Of a stretch of 42,336 nucleotides of DNA, positions 14,900 through 23,037 are shown in pieces. Made by a program: the position numbers and the translations under genes. This stretch comes from Thermus caldifontis (lineage in GTDB: Bacteria; Deinococcota; Deinococci; Deinococcales; Thermaceae), in the NCBI RefSeq assembly GCF_003336745.1, contig NZ_QGMX01000020.1, forward strand, positions 1 through 42,336, in the 5' to 3' direction. Every line of letters starts with the position of its first letter. The stretch's first letter is position 1. The notes under the pieces were generated by a model. It saw nothing but the letters and a program-made list of their open reading frames with translations, did no database searches and was not told the origin of the DNA.

Positions 14900-16006
14900 G
14901 GGCAGGGTGAAGCGGAAAACACTTCCTTGGCCCAGCCGGCTTTGTGCCCAGATCCTTCCCCCCATGGCCTCCACCAAACCCTTGGCGATGGTGAGCCCCA
15001 CCCCCGTTCCTCCGTCTTGGCGGCTGCGAGAGGGGTCAATGCGGTAAAACCGCTCAAAGATGTGGGGGAGATGCTCCTCGGGTATGCCGGGCCCGGTGTC
15101 CTCCACGCTGAAGACCACCGCCTGGCCCATGGCCTCCGCTCCAAGCCTCACCCTTCCTCCCTCTGGGGTGTGGCGAAGGGCGTTGGAAAGCAGGTTGGCG
15201 AGCACCTGGAGGGTCCGTTCCTCGTCGGCCCAGACCAGGGGGAGGGAGTGGGCCCCCACCTCCAGGGCCACCCCCTTGGCCTGGAAGGCGGGGCGGAAGC
15301 GCTCCGCCGCCTGCTCCAGGAGGCCTTTGGGATCCAGGGGTCTGGGGTGAAGCTCCACGGCTTTTGCCTCCACCTGGGAAACCAGGGAGAGGTCCCGGAC
15401 CAGCCGGCTCATGGCCCTCACCTCCTGCTGGATCCTTTCCGCCGCCTTTTCCGGCTCCATGACCCCGTCCGCCAGGGCCTCGGCGTAGGCCTGCAGGGCG
15501 GATAGGGGGGTTCTGAGCTCGTGGGCTACGGTGCCGATCAGCTCTACCCGGCTTTGTTCCACCTTTTCCAGGGCCTCGGCCAGGCGATTGAAGTGGAGGG
15601 CCACCTGGCCCAGCTCGTCCTCCTCGAGGGTGGGAAGGCGCACCCGGTACTCCCCCTGGGCCATGCGCCGGCTGCCCTCCGCCAGAAGCCTGGCGGTGCG
15701 GGAGAAGCGCAGGCTGGCGAAGGAGGCGGAGAGGGCGGCCCCAAGCACGGATAGGGGGAGGGCGGCGAGGAGGGCGGTGGTGAGGGTGGAGCGCAGACCC
15801 TCCTCGAGGTCCCGTCGCAAGGCCTCGCCCATCATGAGCCCCCCCATCATGGAGAGGGCGTGATACATGCGCTCCACGTGCCCCCGGTAGAAGGAGGGGG
15901 CCAGGGCCTCCGCCAGGAGGAAGAACAGGACCAAGGCCAGGAGGGCCACCAGGAGATGGCTGAGGAAGAGCTTAGCGAAGATCAGCGAAGCTATCTTGAG
16001 GCGCAT
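14870..16006 (-). CDS. Sensor histidine kinase, probable copper/silver sensor
   Basis: 378 residues from the ATG at 16006 (an earlier in-frame start would lie deep inside the regulator gene). First membrane helix about 11-33, an external loop about 34-72, second helix about 76-98, then HAMP (about 100-150), HisKA with H162 in AHELRTPLSA, and HATPase_c with N-box (LANLLSNALRHTPEGG), DTGPGIP and GGTGVGL. The external loop is short and rich in Met and His (HVERMYHALSMMGGLMMGEAL), suggesting direct soft-metal sensing. The gene overlaps the upstream regulator gene by 35 bases. Partner of the regulator at 15972-16667. Confidence 0.93.
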   Translation of the reverse strand: MRLKIASLIFAKLFLSHLLVALLALVLFFLLAEALAPSFYRGHVERMYHALSMMGGLMMGEALRRDLEEGLRSTLTTALLAALPLSVLGAALSASFASLRFSRTARLLAEGSRRMAQGEYRVRLPTLEEDELGQVALHFNRLAEALEKVEQSRVELIGTVAHELRTPLSALQAYAEALADGVMEPEKAAERIQQEVRAMSRLVRDLSLVSQVEAKAVELHPRPLDPKGLLEQAAERFRPAFQAKGVALEVGAHSLPLVWADEERTLQVLANLLSNALRHTPEGGRVRLGAEAMGQAVVFSVEDTGPGIPEEHLPHIFERFYRIDPSRSRQDGGTGVGLTIAKGLVEAMGGRIWAQSRLGQGSVFRFTLPLYTGLTGKA

Positions 16007-16667
16007 CGGTTTCCCGGAAGCGGTATCCCACACCCCGCACCGTTTCGATGAACCGGGGGTTTTCCGGATCGTCCATAAGCTTCTTCCTCAAGGCGGCGAT
16101 GTGCACGTCCACCACCCGGTCTATGCCCGGGAAGTCGGGCCCCCACACCTTTTCCAGAAGCCTTTCCCGGGTGAAGACCATGCCCGGGTGCTGGGCCAGG
16201 GTGAGAAGAAGGTCAAACTCCAGCTGGGAAAGGGAAAGGGGCCTGCCCTCCAGGTAGGCCTTCCGCTCTTTGGGAAGAAGGCAGAGGGGGCCGTAGCTGA
16301 GCTCCTCCTTCAGGCCGGCTCGCCTGAGGAGGGCCTTGACCCGGGCCACCACCTCCTTGGGACTGAAGGGCTTGACCACGTAGTCGTCGGCGCCCAGCTC
16401 CAATCCCCTCACCCTTTCCTCCTCCTCCCCCCTGGCGGTCAGCATGAGGATGGGAAGCTCGGGCCTTTTCCGGCGCACCTCCTCCAGGACCCTAAAGCCG
16501 TCCAGCTTGGGCAGCATGAGGTCCAGGATCACGAGGTCGGCCCGGGGAAAAAGCTCCAGGGCCTTTTCCCCATCCCCCGCCTCCAAAACCTCAAACCCAG
16601 CCCCCCTCAGGTAGGCCCCCAGGACCTCGAGGAGGGCTGGGTCGTCGTCCACCAGAAGCACCCTCAT
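15972..16667 (-). CDS. OmpR/PhoB-family response regulator, proposed copper regulator
   Basis: 231 residues. Receiver domain with acidic pocket D7-D8, phospho-acceptor D49 (VILDLMLP), T77 and K99 (VVKPFSPKE). The C-terminal winged helix (about 125-222) has the usual LSQLEFDLLLTLAQHPG and VDVHIAALRKKL helices and the RGVGYRF hairpin. Its start overlaps the stop of the small SHOCT gene (ATGA). Proteins of this family bind 11-bp direct repeats just upstream of the -10. Exactly such repeats lie before its own operon (module D) and at three other copper operons. I therefore propose it as their activator, in the manner of CopR/CusR. Confidence 0.94.
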   Translation of the reverse strand: MRVLLVDDDPALLEVLGAYLRGAGFEVLEAGDGEKALELFPRADLVILDLMLPKLDGFRVLEEVRRKRPELPILMLTARGEEEERVRGLELGADDYVVKPFSPKEVVARVKALLRRAGLKEELSYGPLCLLPKERKAYLEGRPLSLSQLEFDLLLTLAQHPGMVFTRERLLEKVWGPDFPGIDRVVDVHIAALRKKLMDDPENPRFIETVRGVGYRFRETDAPQDSFADLR

Positions 16668-16876
16668 GAGAGCTCGCGCTTCATGCGCTCAAAGGTTTCC
16701 TTGTCGATCTCCCCGCGGGCGTACCGCTCCTTGAGGATCTCCAGGGCCCTATCCCGCCGCTCTGGAACCAGGCTCCGGACCAGCCAGTAGATGAAAAGGC
16801 CCAGGAGGACGAACCAGAGAAGTCCGAGAAGGGGCCCCCACCAACCCATGTACCACCCGTTTCCGCACCACCACAT
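16664..16876 (-). CDS. Small SHOCT-domain membrane protein (copy 2)
   Basis: 70 residues from the ATG at 16876, which has GGAGGT seven bases upstream. A GTG at 16885 is in frame but too close to that ribosome site. The N-terminus is Trp/Gly-rich with a cysteine (MWWCGNGWYMGWWGP). One helix (about 15-34) and a SHOCT tail (LKERYARGEIDKETFERMKREL) follow. Same plan as the protein at 12532-12777. First gene of the SHOCT-regulator-kinase operon. Its place suggests a link to signalling or copper sensing, but no function is known. Confidence 0.87.
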   Translation of the reverse strand: MWWCGNGWYMGWWGPLLGLLWFVLLGLFIYWLVRSLVPERRDRALEILKERYARGEIDKETFERMKRELS

Positions 16877-16896
16877 ACCTTTCACCTCCCCTGTGC

Positions 16897-16929
16897 ACCT
16901 TAGCCGGGGTTGGTTAAGCCCCGGTTAAG
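16897..16929 (-). promoter_or_regulatory. Direct-repeat promoter module D (SHOCT-regulator-kinase operon)
   Basis: Read on the minus strand: CTTAAC, five bases, CTTAAC, ten bases, TAAGGT. Here both half-sites are identical. It overlaps the last codons and stop of copA. Presence at the regulator's own promoter points to autoregulation. Confidence 0.75.
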
Positions 16930-19289
16930 CTCCGCGGCTGGAATCCTTTCAGTCTCAGGGAGTTGGTGAGCACGAAGAGGCTGGAGAGGCTCATGGCACC
17001 AGCTGCCAGCATGGGGTTTAGGAGAAGCCCGGTGAAGGGGTAGAGGACCCCTGCCGCCACGGGGATGAGGAGGAGGTTATAGGCGTAGGCCCAGAAGAAG
17101 TTGAGGTAGATGGTCCTCAAGGTGCGCCGCGAGAGGAGGATGGCGTGCACCAGGCCCCAGAGACTGGGCGAAAGCAGGATCACATCCCCTGCCTCCACCG
17201 CGATGTCCGTGCCCGTGGCCAGGGCAATGCCCGCATCCGCCTGGGCCAAGGCGGCGGCGTCGTTGATCCCGTCCCCCACGAAGATCACCTTCCGCCCCTG
17301 AGCCTGAAGTTGCCGTATGGCCTCCACCTTGCCCTCAGGGCGTACCCCGGCCAGGACCTCCTGGATTCCTAGGGCTTCGGCCACCCGCCTTGCCGGGATG
17401 GGGTGGTCCCCGGTGAGGAGGACGGGCTTGAGGCCCAGGGCCTTCAAGGCGGCCACCACCCGCTCTGCTTCGGGCTTGGGGGGGTCAAAGACGCCAAAGG
17501 CGGCTAGGAGGTTTTCCCCATCCGACAGGTAAAGGGGGGTGTAGCCCTTTTGGGATAGCTCCTGGACCTCCTCGGGAAGGGCCACCTTGAGCCGCTCCAT
17601 GAGGGCCGGACCTCCCAGGTAAAGCCTCCTCCCTTCCACCACCCCCTCGATGCCCTCCCCGGGCAGGACCCGCACCCCCTCGGCCTCGGGTAGGGGAAGG
17701 CTTTTGGCCGCTTCTAGAACCGCCTTGGCGATGGGGTGCTCGCTCCCTCGCTCCAAGGCGGCGGCAAGCCGCAAGGCCTCTTCGGGCTTCAGGGCGAACC
17801 CAAGGGTTTCCGTGAGGGTGGGTTTTCCTTGGGTGAGGGTCCCCGTTTTGTCCAAGACCACGGTATCCGCCCGGGCCAGGCCTTCTATGGCTTGGCCCTT
17901 GCGGAAGATGAGGCCCATTTCGGCTGCCCTGCCCGTGGCCACAGCGATGGCCGCCGGGGTAGCGAGGCCCATGGCGCAGGGGCAGGCGATGAGGAGCACG
18001 GAAAGAAGGGCCACAAAGGCGTAGGAGAGACCAGGCCCCAGGAGGAGCCAAAGCGCGAAGGTGGCCAAGGCGATGAGGAGCACGATGGGCACGAAGACGC
18101 TGGCAATGCGGTCCGCCACCTCCTGCACCCGGGGCTTGTAGGCCTGGGCTTCCTCCACCAGGCGGGCCATCTGGGCCAGGACCGTGGCCTCCCCCACCCG
18201 GCTTACCCGGATGAGGAGGGGGCCTTCCCCGTTCACCGTTCCCCCCACCACCTCATCCCCTGGTCCCTTGGCCTTGGGGATGGGCTCCCCGGTGAGCATG
18301 GCCTCGTCCACATGGCTGAAGCCCTCCACCACCACCCCGTCTGCGGGGATGCGCTCCCCAGGAAGCACCCGCACCAGGTCGTTGGGGATGAGGGCTTCGG
18401 CAGGAATTTCCCTTTCCTCCCCCTCCTGCACCACCCGGGCGGTCTTGGGCCTTAAGGCGAGGAGCCTCTGGATGGCCTCCGAGGCTTTGCCTTTGGCCCT
18501 TTCTTCCAGGTGCTTGCCCAGGAGGATCAGGGCCAGGATCACCGCTCCCGCTTCCAAATAGAGGTGGCGGGCCTCTTCGGGGAAGAGGGTGGGGAAGAGA
18601 AGGACCAAAAAGGAGTAAAGGTAGGCGCTTCCCGCCCCCAGGGCCACCAGGGTGCTCATGCCCAAAGCCCGGTGGCGCACCTCGGCCAGAGCCTGGCGGA
18701 AGAAACGCCGGCCCGCATAGAGCACGGGTAGAGCGGTGAGGACCTGGAGGATAGGGGGAACGTGGGGGAGGGGAAGGAGAATGGGCCCCATGGCCAGAAG
18801 GAGGGTGAGGAAGGCAAAGGGCAAGGCGATAAGGAGATCCGTGGGGTAAGCGGGAGCCTTCCTTTCCTCCTGGGCTACCTCCAGGGGTTCGTAGCCGGCC
18901 TCCCGGATGGCCTGGCGCAGGCGGGGGAGGGTCACGGTGTCCGGCAGGTACTCCACCCGGGCCTTTTCCGTGGCCAGGTTGACGTTTGCCGAAAGGACCC
19001 CAGGCAGTTTCTTCAAGGCCCGCTCCACCCGGGCCACGCAAGCGGCGCAGGTCATGCCCCTTATGGGGATTTCCGTCCGGGCTACCACGGGCTCGTAGCC
19101 GGCCTCCTCCACCCGCTTGAGCACCTCGGCTAGGTTCACGCCTTCTTGTAGCCGCAAAAAGGCCTCCTCGGTGGTGAGGTTGACCCGGGCTTCCTCCACG
19201 CCTGGGGCCCTTTTCAAGGCCCTTTCCACCCGCGCCACGCAGGCGGCGCAGGTCATGCCCTTTACCCCTACCTTTACTTCCAGTGCCAT
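16914..19289 (-). CDS. copA: Copper-exporting P-type ATPase CopA (P1B-1, CPC motif)
   Basis: 791 residues. Two N-terminal heavy-metal-associated domains each carry GMTCAAC (C14/C17 and C81/C84). The membrane metal site is C436-P437-C438. Also present are TGEP (about 333), D480 in DKTGTLTQG, a conserved HP in [18 protein letters not shown], and YN/MSLSS in the last helices. This is the Cu(I)-exporting group, moving Cu(I) from the cytoplasm outward. It is the third gene of copZ-csoR-copA. An 87-base gap before it holds a short CATCCG/CGGATG hairpin but no clear promoter. Confidence 0.97.
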   Translation of the reverse strand: MALEVKVGVKGMTCAACVARVERALKRAPGVEEARVNLTTEEAFLRLQEGVNLAEVLKRVEEAGYEPVVARTEIPIRGMTCAACVARVERALKKLPGVLSANVNLATEKARVEYLPDTVTLPRLRQAIREAGYEPLEVAQEERKAPAYPTDLLIALPFAFLTLLLAMGPILLPLPHVPPILQVLTALPVLYAGRRFFRQALAEVRHRALGMSTLVALGAGSAYLYSFLVLLFPTLFPEEARHLYLEAGAVILALILLGKHLEERAKGKASEAIQRLLALRPKTARVVQEGEEREIPAEALIPNDLVRVLPGERIPADGVVVEGFSHVDEAMLTGEPIPKAKGPGDEVVGGTVNGEGPLLIRVSRVGEATVLAQMARLVEEAQAYKPRVQEVADRIASVFVPIVLLIALATFALWLLLGPGLSYAFVALLSVLLIACPCAMGLATPAAIAVATGRAAEMGLIFRKGQAIEGLARADTVVLDKTGTLTQGKPTLTETLGFALKPEEALRLAAALERGSEHPIAKAVLEAAKSLPLPEAEGVRVLPGEGIEGVVEGRRLYLGGPALMERLKVALPEEVQELSQKGYTPLYLSDGENLLAAFGVFDPPKPEAERVVAALKALGLKPVLLTGDHPIPARRVAEALGIQEVLAGVRPEGKVEAIRQLQAQGRKVIFVGDGINDAAALAQADAGIALATGTDIAVEAGDVILLSPSLWGLVHAILLSRRTLRTIYLNFFWAYAYNLLLIPVAAGVLYPFTGLLLNPMLAAGAMSLSSLFVLTNSLRLKGFQPRSLTGA

Positions 19290-19376
19290 GGCTTTAGATC
19301 CCTTCTTGCCTTGCGCAAACCCCCTGCTTTCACTTGGGAGATCCCCTCATCCGCTCAAGGACCGGATGGGTTGGCT

Positions 19377-19661
19377 TTAACGGTACTTAAGTGCCTCCAT
19401 CAGCTCTTCCACAATCTCCTCCACATCCCCCCGTTCGTGGGCGGTGGCCACGTGGTCCCGCAGGTGGGCCCTTAGGACCATCTCCCCCACCCGGTCCAGG
19501 GCACCCTCCACCGCCTTGAGTTGCTTGAGCACGTCCACGCAGTAGACGTGGGGATCCTCCAGCATGCGCAGGATGCCCTCGAGGTGGCCCTTGGCCGAGA
19601 GAAGGCGCTTTCTAGCCTCTTCCCGCACCTTGGGATCCAGGTGAAGGTGGTCGCGGGGCAC
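19377..19661 (-). CDS. csoR: Copper-sensing repressor CsoR
   Basis: 94 residues, an all-helical DUF156-family regulator. The metal ligands follow the Thermus type: C41 (VYCVD), H66 and H70 (RAHLRDH), that is Cys-His-His rather than Cys-His-Cys. In T. thermophilus the homologue represses the copZ-csoR-copA operon and is released by copper. The same gene order is present here. The stop of copZ lies ten bases upstream. Its likely operator is the palindrome at 19884-19903. Confidence 0.95.
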   Translation of the reverse strand: MPRDHLHLDPKVREEARKRLLSAKGHLEGILRMLEDPHVYCVDVLKQLKAVEGALDRVGEMVLRAHLRDHVATAHERGDVEEIVEELMEALKYR

Positions 19662-19670
19662 AGGGCCTCC

Positions 19671-19871
19671 TTAACCCGCCAAGGCGGCCCGGTACCCCTC
19701 CTCCTCCACCGCCCGGATCAGGGCCTCGGGGTCCGCCTTCCCCTCCACCAGGGCCTCGCCCCGTTCCAGGCTCACCTCGGCCCTCTCCACGCCAGGCACC
19801 TTCATGAGGGCCCTCTTTACCGCCATCACGCAGTGGTTGCAGGTCATGCCTTCTACCTTGAGCTTCAGCAT
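19671..19871 (-). CDS. copZ: Copper chaperone CopZ
   Basis: 66 residues, a single heavy-metal-associated domain with metal site GMTCNHC (residues 8-14) and the usual GVERAEVSLERGEALVEG and EEGYRA elements. It delivers Cu(I) to CopA in the cytoplasm and may hand it to CsoR. First gene of copZ-csoR-copA. Confidence 0.95.
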   Translation of the reverse strand: MLKLKVEGMTCNHCVMAVKRALMKVPGVERAEVSLERGEALVEGKADPEALIRAVEEEGYRAALAG

Positions 19872-19883
19872 CCTTCGCCTCCC

Positions 19884-19903
19884 CCCACCCCAGGTGGGGT
19901 GGG
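19884..19903. promoter_or_regulatory. Probable CsoR operator: perfect palindrome before copZ
   Basis: Nine-base arms CCCACCCCA and TGGGGTGGG flank a GG centre. It sits just downstream of the predicted transcription start of copZ. GC-rich palindromes with G/C tracts are typical CsoR sites. Binding here is inferred from position and form. Confidence 0.65.
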
Positions 19904-19910
19904 TATTCCC

Positions 19911-19940
19911 ACCTTACCCCCTCTCCCTTCCTGACGTCAA
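19911..19940 (-). promoter_or_regulatory. Promoter of copZ-csoR-copA
   Basis: Minus-strand TTGACG (19935-19940) and TAAGGT (19911-19916) are 18 bp apart, a good vegetative promoter. Unlike the other copper promoters here it has a proper -35 and no CTTAAC repeats, as expected for a repressor-controlled operon. Confidence 0.65.
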
Positions 19941-19988
19941 GGACAAAGACCCCCAGGTTTTCCTTGGGGCCCAGGGGAAAGGCGTGGC

Positions 19989-20291
19989 CTAAAGGTCCAG
20001 GAGGATGGTCTCCCCCTCGAGCCTGGCGGGGAAGACCTTCACGGGTTTGGGGGCAGGGAGGGTCTGCCGGCCCGTCCTCAGGTCAAAGCGGGCCCCGTGC
20101 CGGGGGCAGAGGATCTGGCTGTCTTCCACCTCCCCCTCGTGGAGGGGGCCGTCATCGTGGGTGCAGATGTCCTCCAGGGCGAAGACCTCCTCCCCAGTGT
20201 AGAGGAGGAGGATGGGCTTCTTGTGCTCGGGCCTTTTGACCACCAGCCTGCCGTTTTCCAGATCGCCCAGCTTGGCTACCGGGGTCCACAT
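19989..20291 (-). CDS. Rieske-type [2Fe-2S] ferredoxin at the end of the suf operon
   Basis: 100 residues with both Rieske boxes: C43-x-H45 in CTHDDGPL and C62-x2-H65 in CPRHGARF. It is a small soluble member of the NirD/biphenyl-dioxygenase ferredoxin type, with no signal or membrane anchor. It follows sufD by a few bases, so it is transcribed with sufCBD. It might be an electron donor for cluster assembly or simply a client. Confidence 0.93.
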   Translation of the reverse strand: MWTPVAKLGDLENGRLVVKRPEHKKPILLLYTGEEVFALEDICTHDDGPLHEGEVEDSQILCPRHGARFDLRTGRQTLPAPKPVKVFPARLEGETILLDL

Positions 20292-20295
20292 GGCC

Positions 20296-21588
20296 TTAGA
20301 TTCTAACCTTTTCCTCGATCACCGCCTCGAGGTGAGCCCTTAGGGCCTTAAGGGGAATGCGGGTGAGGACGTCCGCCAGGTGGGCCTTGACCAAAAGCTC
20401 CTGGGCCAGGCTGCGGGATAGGCCCCGGGACTGGAGGTAGAAAAGCTGCGTCTCGTCCACGGGGGCGGTGGTGCTCCCGTGGGTGCACCGCACGTCGTTG
20501 GCCCCGATCTCCAGCTGGGGGATGGAATCCACCCGGGCGGTGGGGGAGAGGATGAGGTTGCGGTTGGCCTGGTAGGCGTCGGTCTTCTGGGCCCCCCGTT
20601 CCAGCTTGATGAGGCCGGAGAAGACCGCCCGGGCCTCGTCCTTCACCGCTCCCTTGTAGAGAAGGTCGCTTCGGGTATGGTGCTCCACGTGGTGCTGCAG
20701 GGTGTAATGGTCGAAGTGCTGCTGGCCGTGGCCAAAGTAAAGCCCCAGCATCTCGCTTTCCGCCCCCGGGCCCAATAGCTCCGAGGCCACCTCGCTCCGG
20801 GCGTAGCGCCCACCCAGGTTCACCACCAGGTCGTTTAGGGAGGCGTCCCGCTCCAGTAGAGCCCTTTGCCGGTGGAAGTGCCAGACTCCGTGGCCAAAAG
20901 TCTGGACGTGGGCGTGGCGCAGCCGCGCCCCGGGCCTTAGCACCATCTCCGTGGCGGAAAGATGCAGGGTGGGGGAAAGATCGGGGGAAAGGTACTCCTC
21001 TATGTAGGCGGCCTGGGCGTTGTCCTCCAGGAAGAGGAGGCTCCGGCCCGCCGAGGCCTTGCCCCCTTCCAGCACCTTGAAGACCCCCAGGGGTTTTTCC
21101 ACCTCCAGCCCCGCGGGCACGTAGAGGAAGGCCCCGTGGGTGAAGAAGGCGGCGTTTTGGGCAGCGAACTTGTCCTCGGTGTACACCCCCTGGAACAGGG
21201 TGGCCTCCACCTTGGCGGGATAGGCCTTAAGGGCCTCCGCCAGGCTGGTGAAGACCAGGCCCTTAGCCAAAAGCTCCTCGGGGACCTCGGCGTAGACCAA
21301 ATCCGGCCCCACGAAGACCAGAAAACCGGAAACATCGGTCCTCTCCAGGCGGTGTTTTACCAGCTCAGGAAGCTCGTCCCGGGAAAGCCTAAGCCCCTTG
21401 GGGGTTTCCACCTCCCCTTCCAGGGGGGCCTCGGAAAGGTCGGTGTAGCGCCAGGCCTCCTCCTTTTTGCTGGGGTAAGGCAGACGGGCGAAGGCCTCGA
21501 GGGCCTTTAGCCTTTTCTCCAGCACCCAGCCCGGCTCCCCTAGGGCCCGGGAGATGGTTTCCACCTGCGTTTTGTCCAGTACCTGCAT
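20296..21588 (-). CDS. sufD: Fe-S cluster assembly protein SufD
   Basis: 430 residues from the ATG at 21588, which has AGGAGG upstream (an open frame extends six codons further). The C-terminal SufB/SufD core carries NDVRCTHGSTTAPVDETQLFYLQSRG, typical of SufD, with the conserved His in RCTHG. It forms the SufBC2D scaffold with the products of the two genes upstream. A 42-base gap separates it from sufB. Confidence 0.95.
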   Translation of the reverse strand: MQVLDKTQVETISRALGEPGWVLEKRLKALEAFARLPYPSKKEEAWRYTDLSEAPLEGEVETPKGLRLSRDELPELVKHRLERTDVSGFLVFVGPDLVYAEVPEELLAKGLVFTSLAEALKAYPAKVEATLFQGVYTEDKFAAQNAAFFTHGAFLYVPAGLEVEKPLGVFKVLEGGKASAGRSLLFLEDNAQAAYIEEYLSPDLSPTLHLSATEMVLRPGARLRHAHVQTFGHGVWHFHRQRALLERDASLNDLVVNLGGRYARSEVASELLGPGAESEMLGLYFGHGQQHFDHYTLQHHVEHHTRSDLLYKGAVKDEARAVFSGLIKLERGAQKTDAYQANRNLILSPTARVDSIPQLEIGANDVRCTHGSTTAPVDETQLFYLQSRGLSRSLAQELLVKAHLADVLTRIPLKALRAHLEAVIEEKVRI

Positions 21589-21630
21589 GAATCCTCCTAG
21601 CGCCAAGGTTAAGGCTCTTGACGGGGACCC

Positions 21631-23037
21631 TCAGCCTACGGAGCCCTCCATCTCCAGCTCGATGAGCCGGTTGAGCTCCACCGCATACTCCAAAGGCAGC
21701 TCCTTGGCGATGGGTTCAATGAAGCCCCGCACGATGAGGGCTGCGGCCTCGTCCTCCTTAAGGCCCCGGGTCTGGAGGTAGAAGATCTGCTCGTCGTCCA
21801 TCTTGGACACCGTGGCCTCGTGGCCCACGTGGGCGGTGTCCTCTTCGATCTCGATGTAGGGATAGGTGTCGGTGCGGCTTTCTGGGTCGATGAGAAGGGC
21901 ATCGCACTCCACGTTGGCCCTGGCGTGCTTGGCCTCGTCCAGCACCTTCACCAGGCCCCGGTAGCTGGCCCGGCCTTCCCCTTTGGAGATGCTCTTGGAA
22001 ACGATGGTGCCCGAGGTGTGGGGAGCTCCCAGGAGGATCTTGGCCCCGGTGTCCTGGTGCTGGCCGGTCTTGGCAAAGGCAATGGAGAGGATCTCCGTGC
22101 GGGCTCCCGGCTCCAGGAGGTAGCTGGAGGGGTATTTCATGGTTACCTTGGAGCCCAGGTTGCCGTCCAGCCACTCGTGGAAGGCTTCCCCATAGACCAA
22201 GGCCCTTTGCGTCACCAGGTTGTACATGTTGGTGGACCAGTTCTGAATAGTGGTGTAGCGGCTCCTAGCTCCCCGCTTTACCACGATCTCAATGACCCCG
22301 GTGTGCAAGGACTCGCTGGAGTACATGGGGGCGGTGCAACCCTCGATGTAATGCACCTCGGCCCCCTCGTCCACGATGATCAGGGTGCGCTCAAACTGGC
22401 CGAACTCGGGGGTGTTGACCCGGAAGTAGGCCTGCAAAGGGAGCTCCACCTTCACCCCCGGGGGGATGTAGACGAAGGAGCCCCCGGACCAGGCGGCGGA
22501 GTTCAGGGCGGCGAACTTGTTGTCCTCCGGGGGCACCACCTTGGCGAAGTACTCCTTGAAGAGGTCCTCGTACTTCTTCATCCCCTCCTCAATGGCCACG
22601 AAGATGACCCCCTGCCGCTCCAGCTCCTCCTTCACCCGGTGGTAGACCATCTCCGAGTCGTACTGGGCCCCCACCCCGGCGAGCACCTTCCTTTCCGCCT
22701 CGGGGATGCCCAGGCGCTCGTAGGTCCGGCGGATCTCCTCGGGGATTTCCTCCCAGCTTTTGGCGTCCCGGGTTTCCGCAGGTTTCACGTAGTAGACCAG
22801 GTTGTCCAGGTCCAGGCCGGAAAGATCGGGGCCCCAGGTGGGCATGGGCTTTTTCTGGAAGATCTCCAAAGCCCGCAGGCGGAACTTCCGCATCCACTCG
22901 GGCTCCCCCTTGTGGTAGCTGATGGCCTCGATCACCCTTCGGGTGAGGCCCCGCTCGGCTATATAGACCGGCTTGACCTCGTCCACGAAGTGGTACTTGT
23001 ACTCCTCGCCCAGCGCCTTCAGGTCTACCTCGCTCAT
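21631..23037 (-). CDS. sufB: Fe-S cluster assembly protein SufB
   Basis: 468 residues. The beta-helix core and C-terminus ([24 protein letters not shown]) are typical of SufB, the scaffold subunit on which the cluster is built. The ATG at 23037 has GGAGGGGG upstream and overlaps the sufC stop by four bases. Unusually clear internal family markers include [21 protein letters not shown] and [17 protein letters not shown]. Confidence 0.97.
   Translation of the reverse strand: MSEVDLKALGEEYKYHFVDEVKPVYIAERGLTRRVIEAISYHKGEPEWMRKFRLRALEIFQKKPMPTWGPDLSGLDLDNLVYYVKPAETRDAKSWEEIPEEIRRTYERLGIPEAERKVLAGVGAQYDSEMVYHRVKEELERQGVIFVAIEEGMKKYEDLFKEYFAKVVPPEDNKFAALNSAAWSGGSFVYIPPGVKVELPLQAYFRVNTPEFGQFERTLIIVDEGAEVHYIEGCTAPMYSSESLHTGVIEIVVKRGARSRYTTIQNWSTNMYNLVTQRALVYGEAFHEWLDGNLGSKVTMKYPSSYLLEPGARTEILSIAFAKTGQHQDTGAKILLGAPHTSGTIVSKSISKGEGRASYRGLVKVLDEAKHARANVECDALLIDPESRTDTYPYIEIEEDTAHVGHEATVSKMDDEQIFYLQTRGLKEDEAAALIVRGFIEPIAKELPLEYAVELNRLIELEMEGSVG

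Noticed and set aside
19290..19376. Separate promoter for copA
   Set aside because: The gap holds a six-base hairpin but no paired -10/-35 on the minus strand. Co-transcription with copZ-csoR is simpler.
19940..19988. Strong terminator for the suf operon
   Set aside because: Only a bulged seven-pair hairpin (CCCCAAGG/CCTGGGG) followed by a short mixed tract is seen, so I do not call it.
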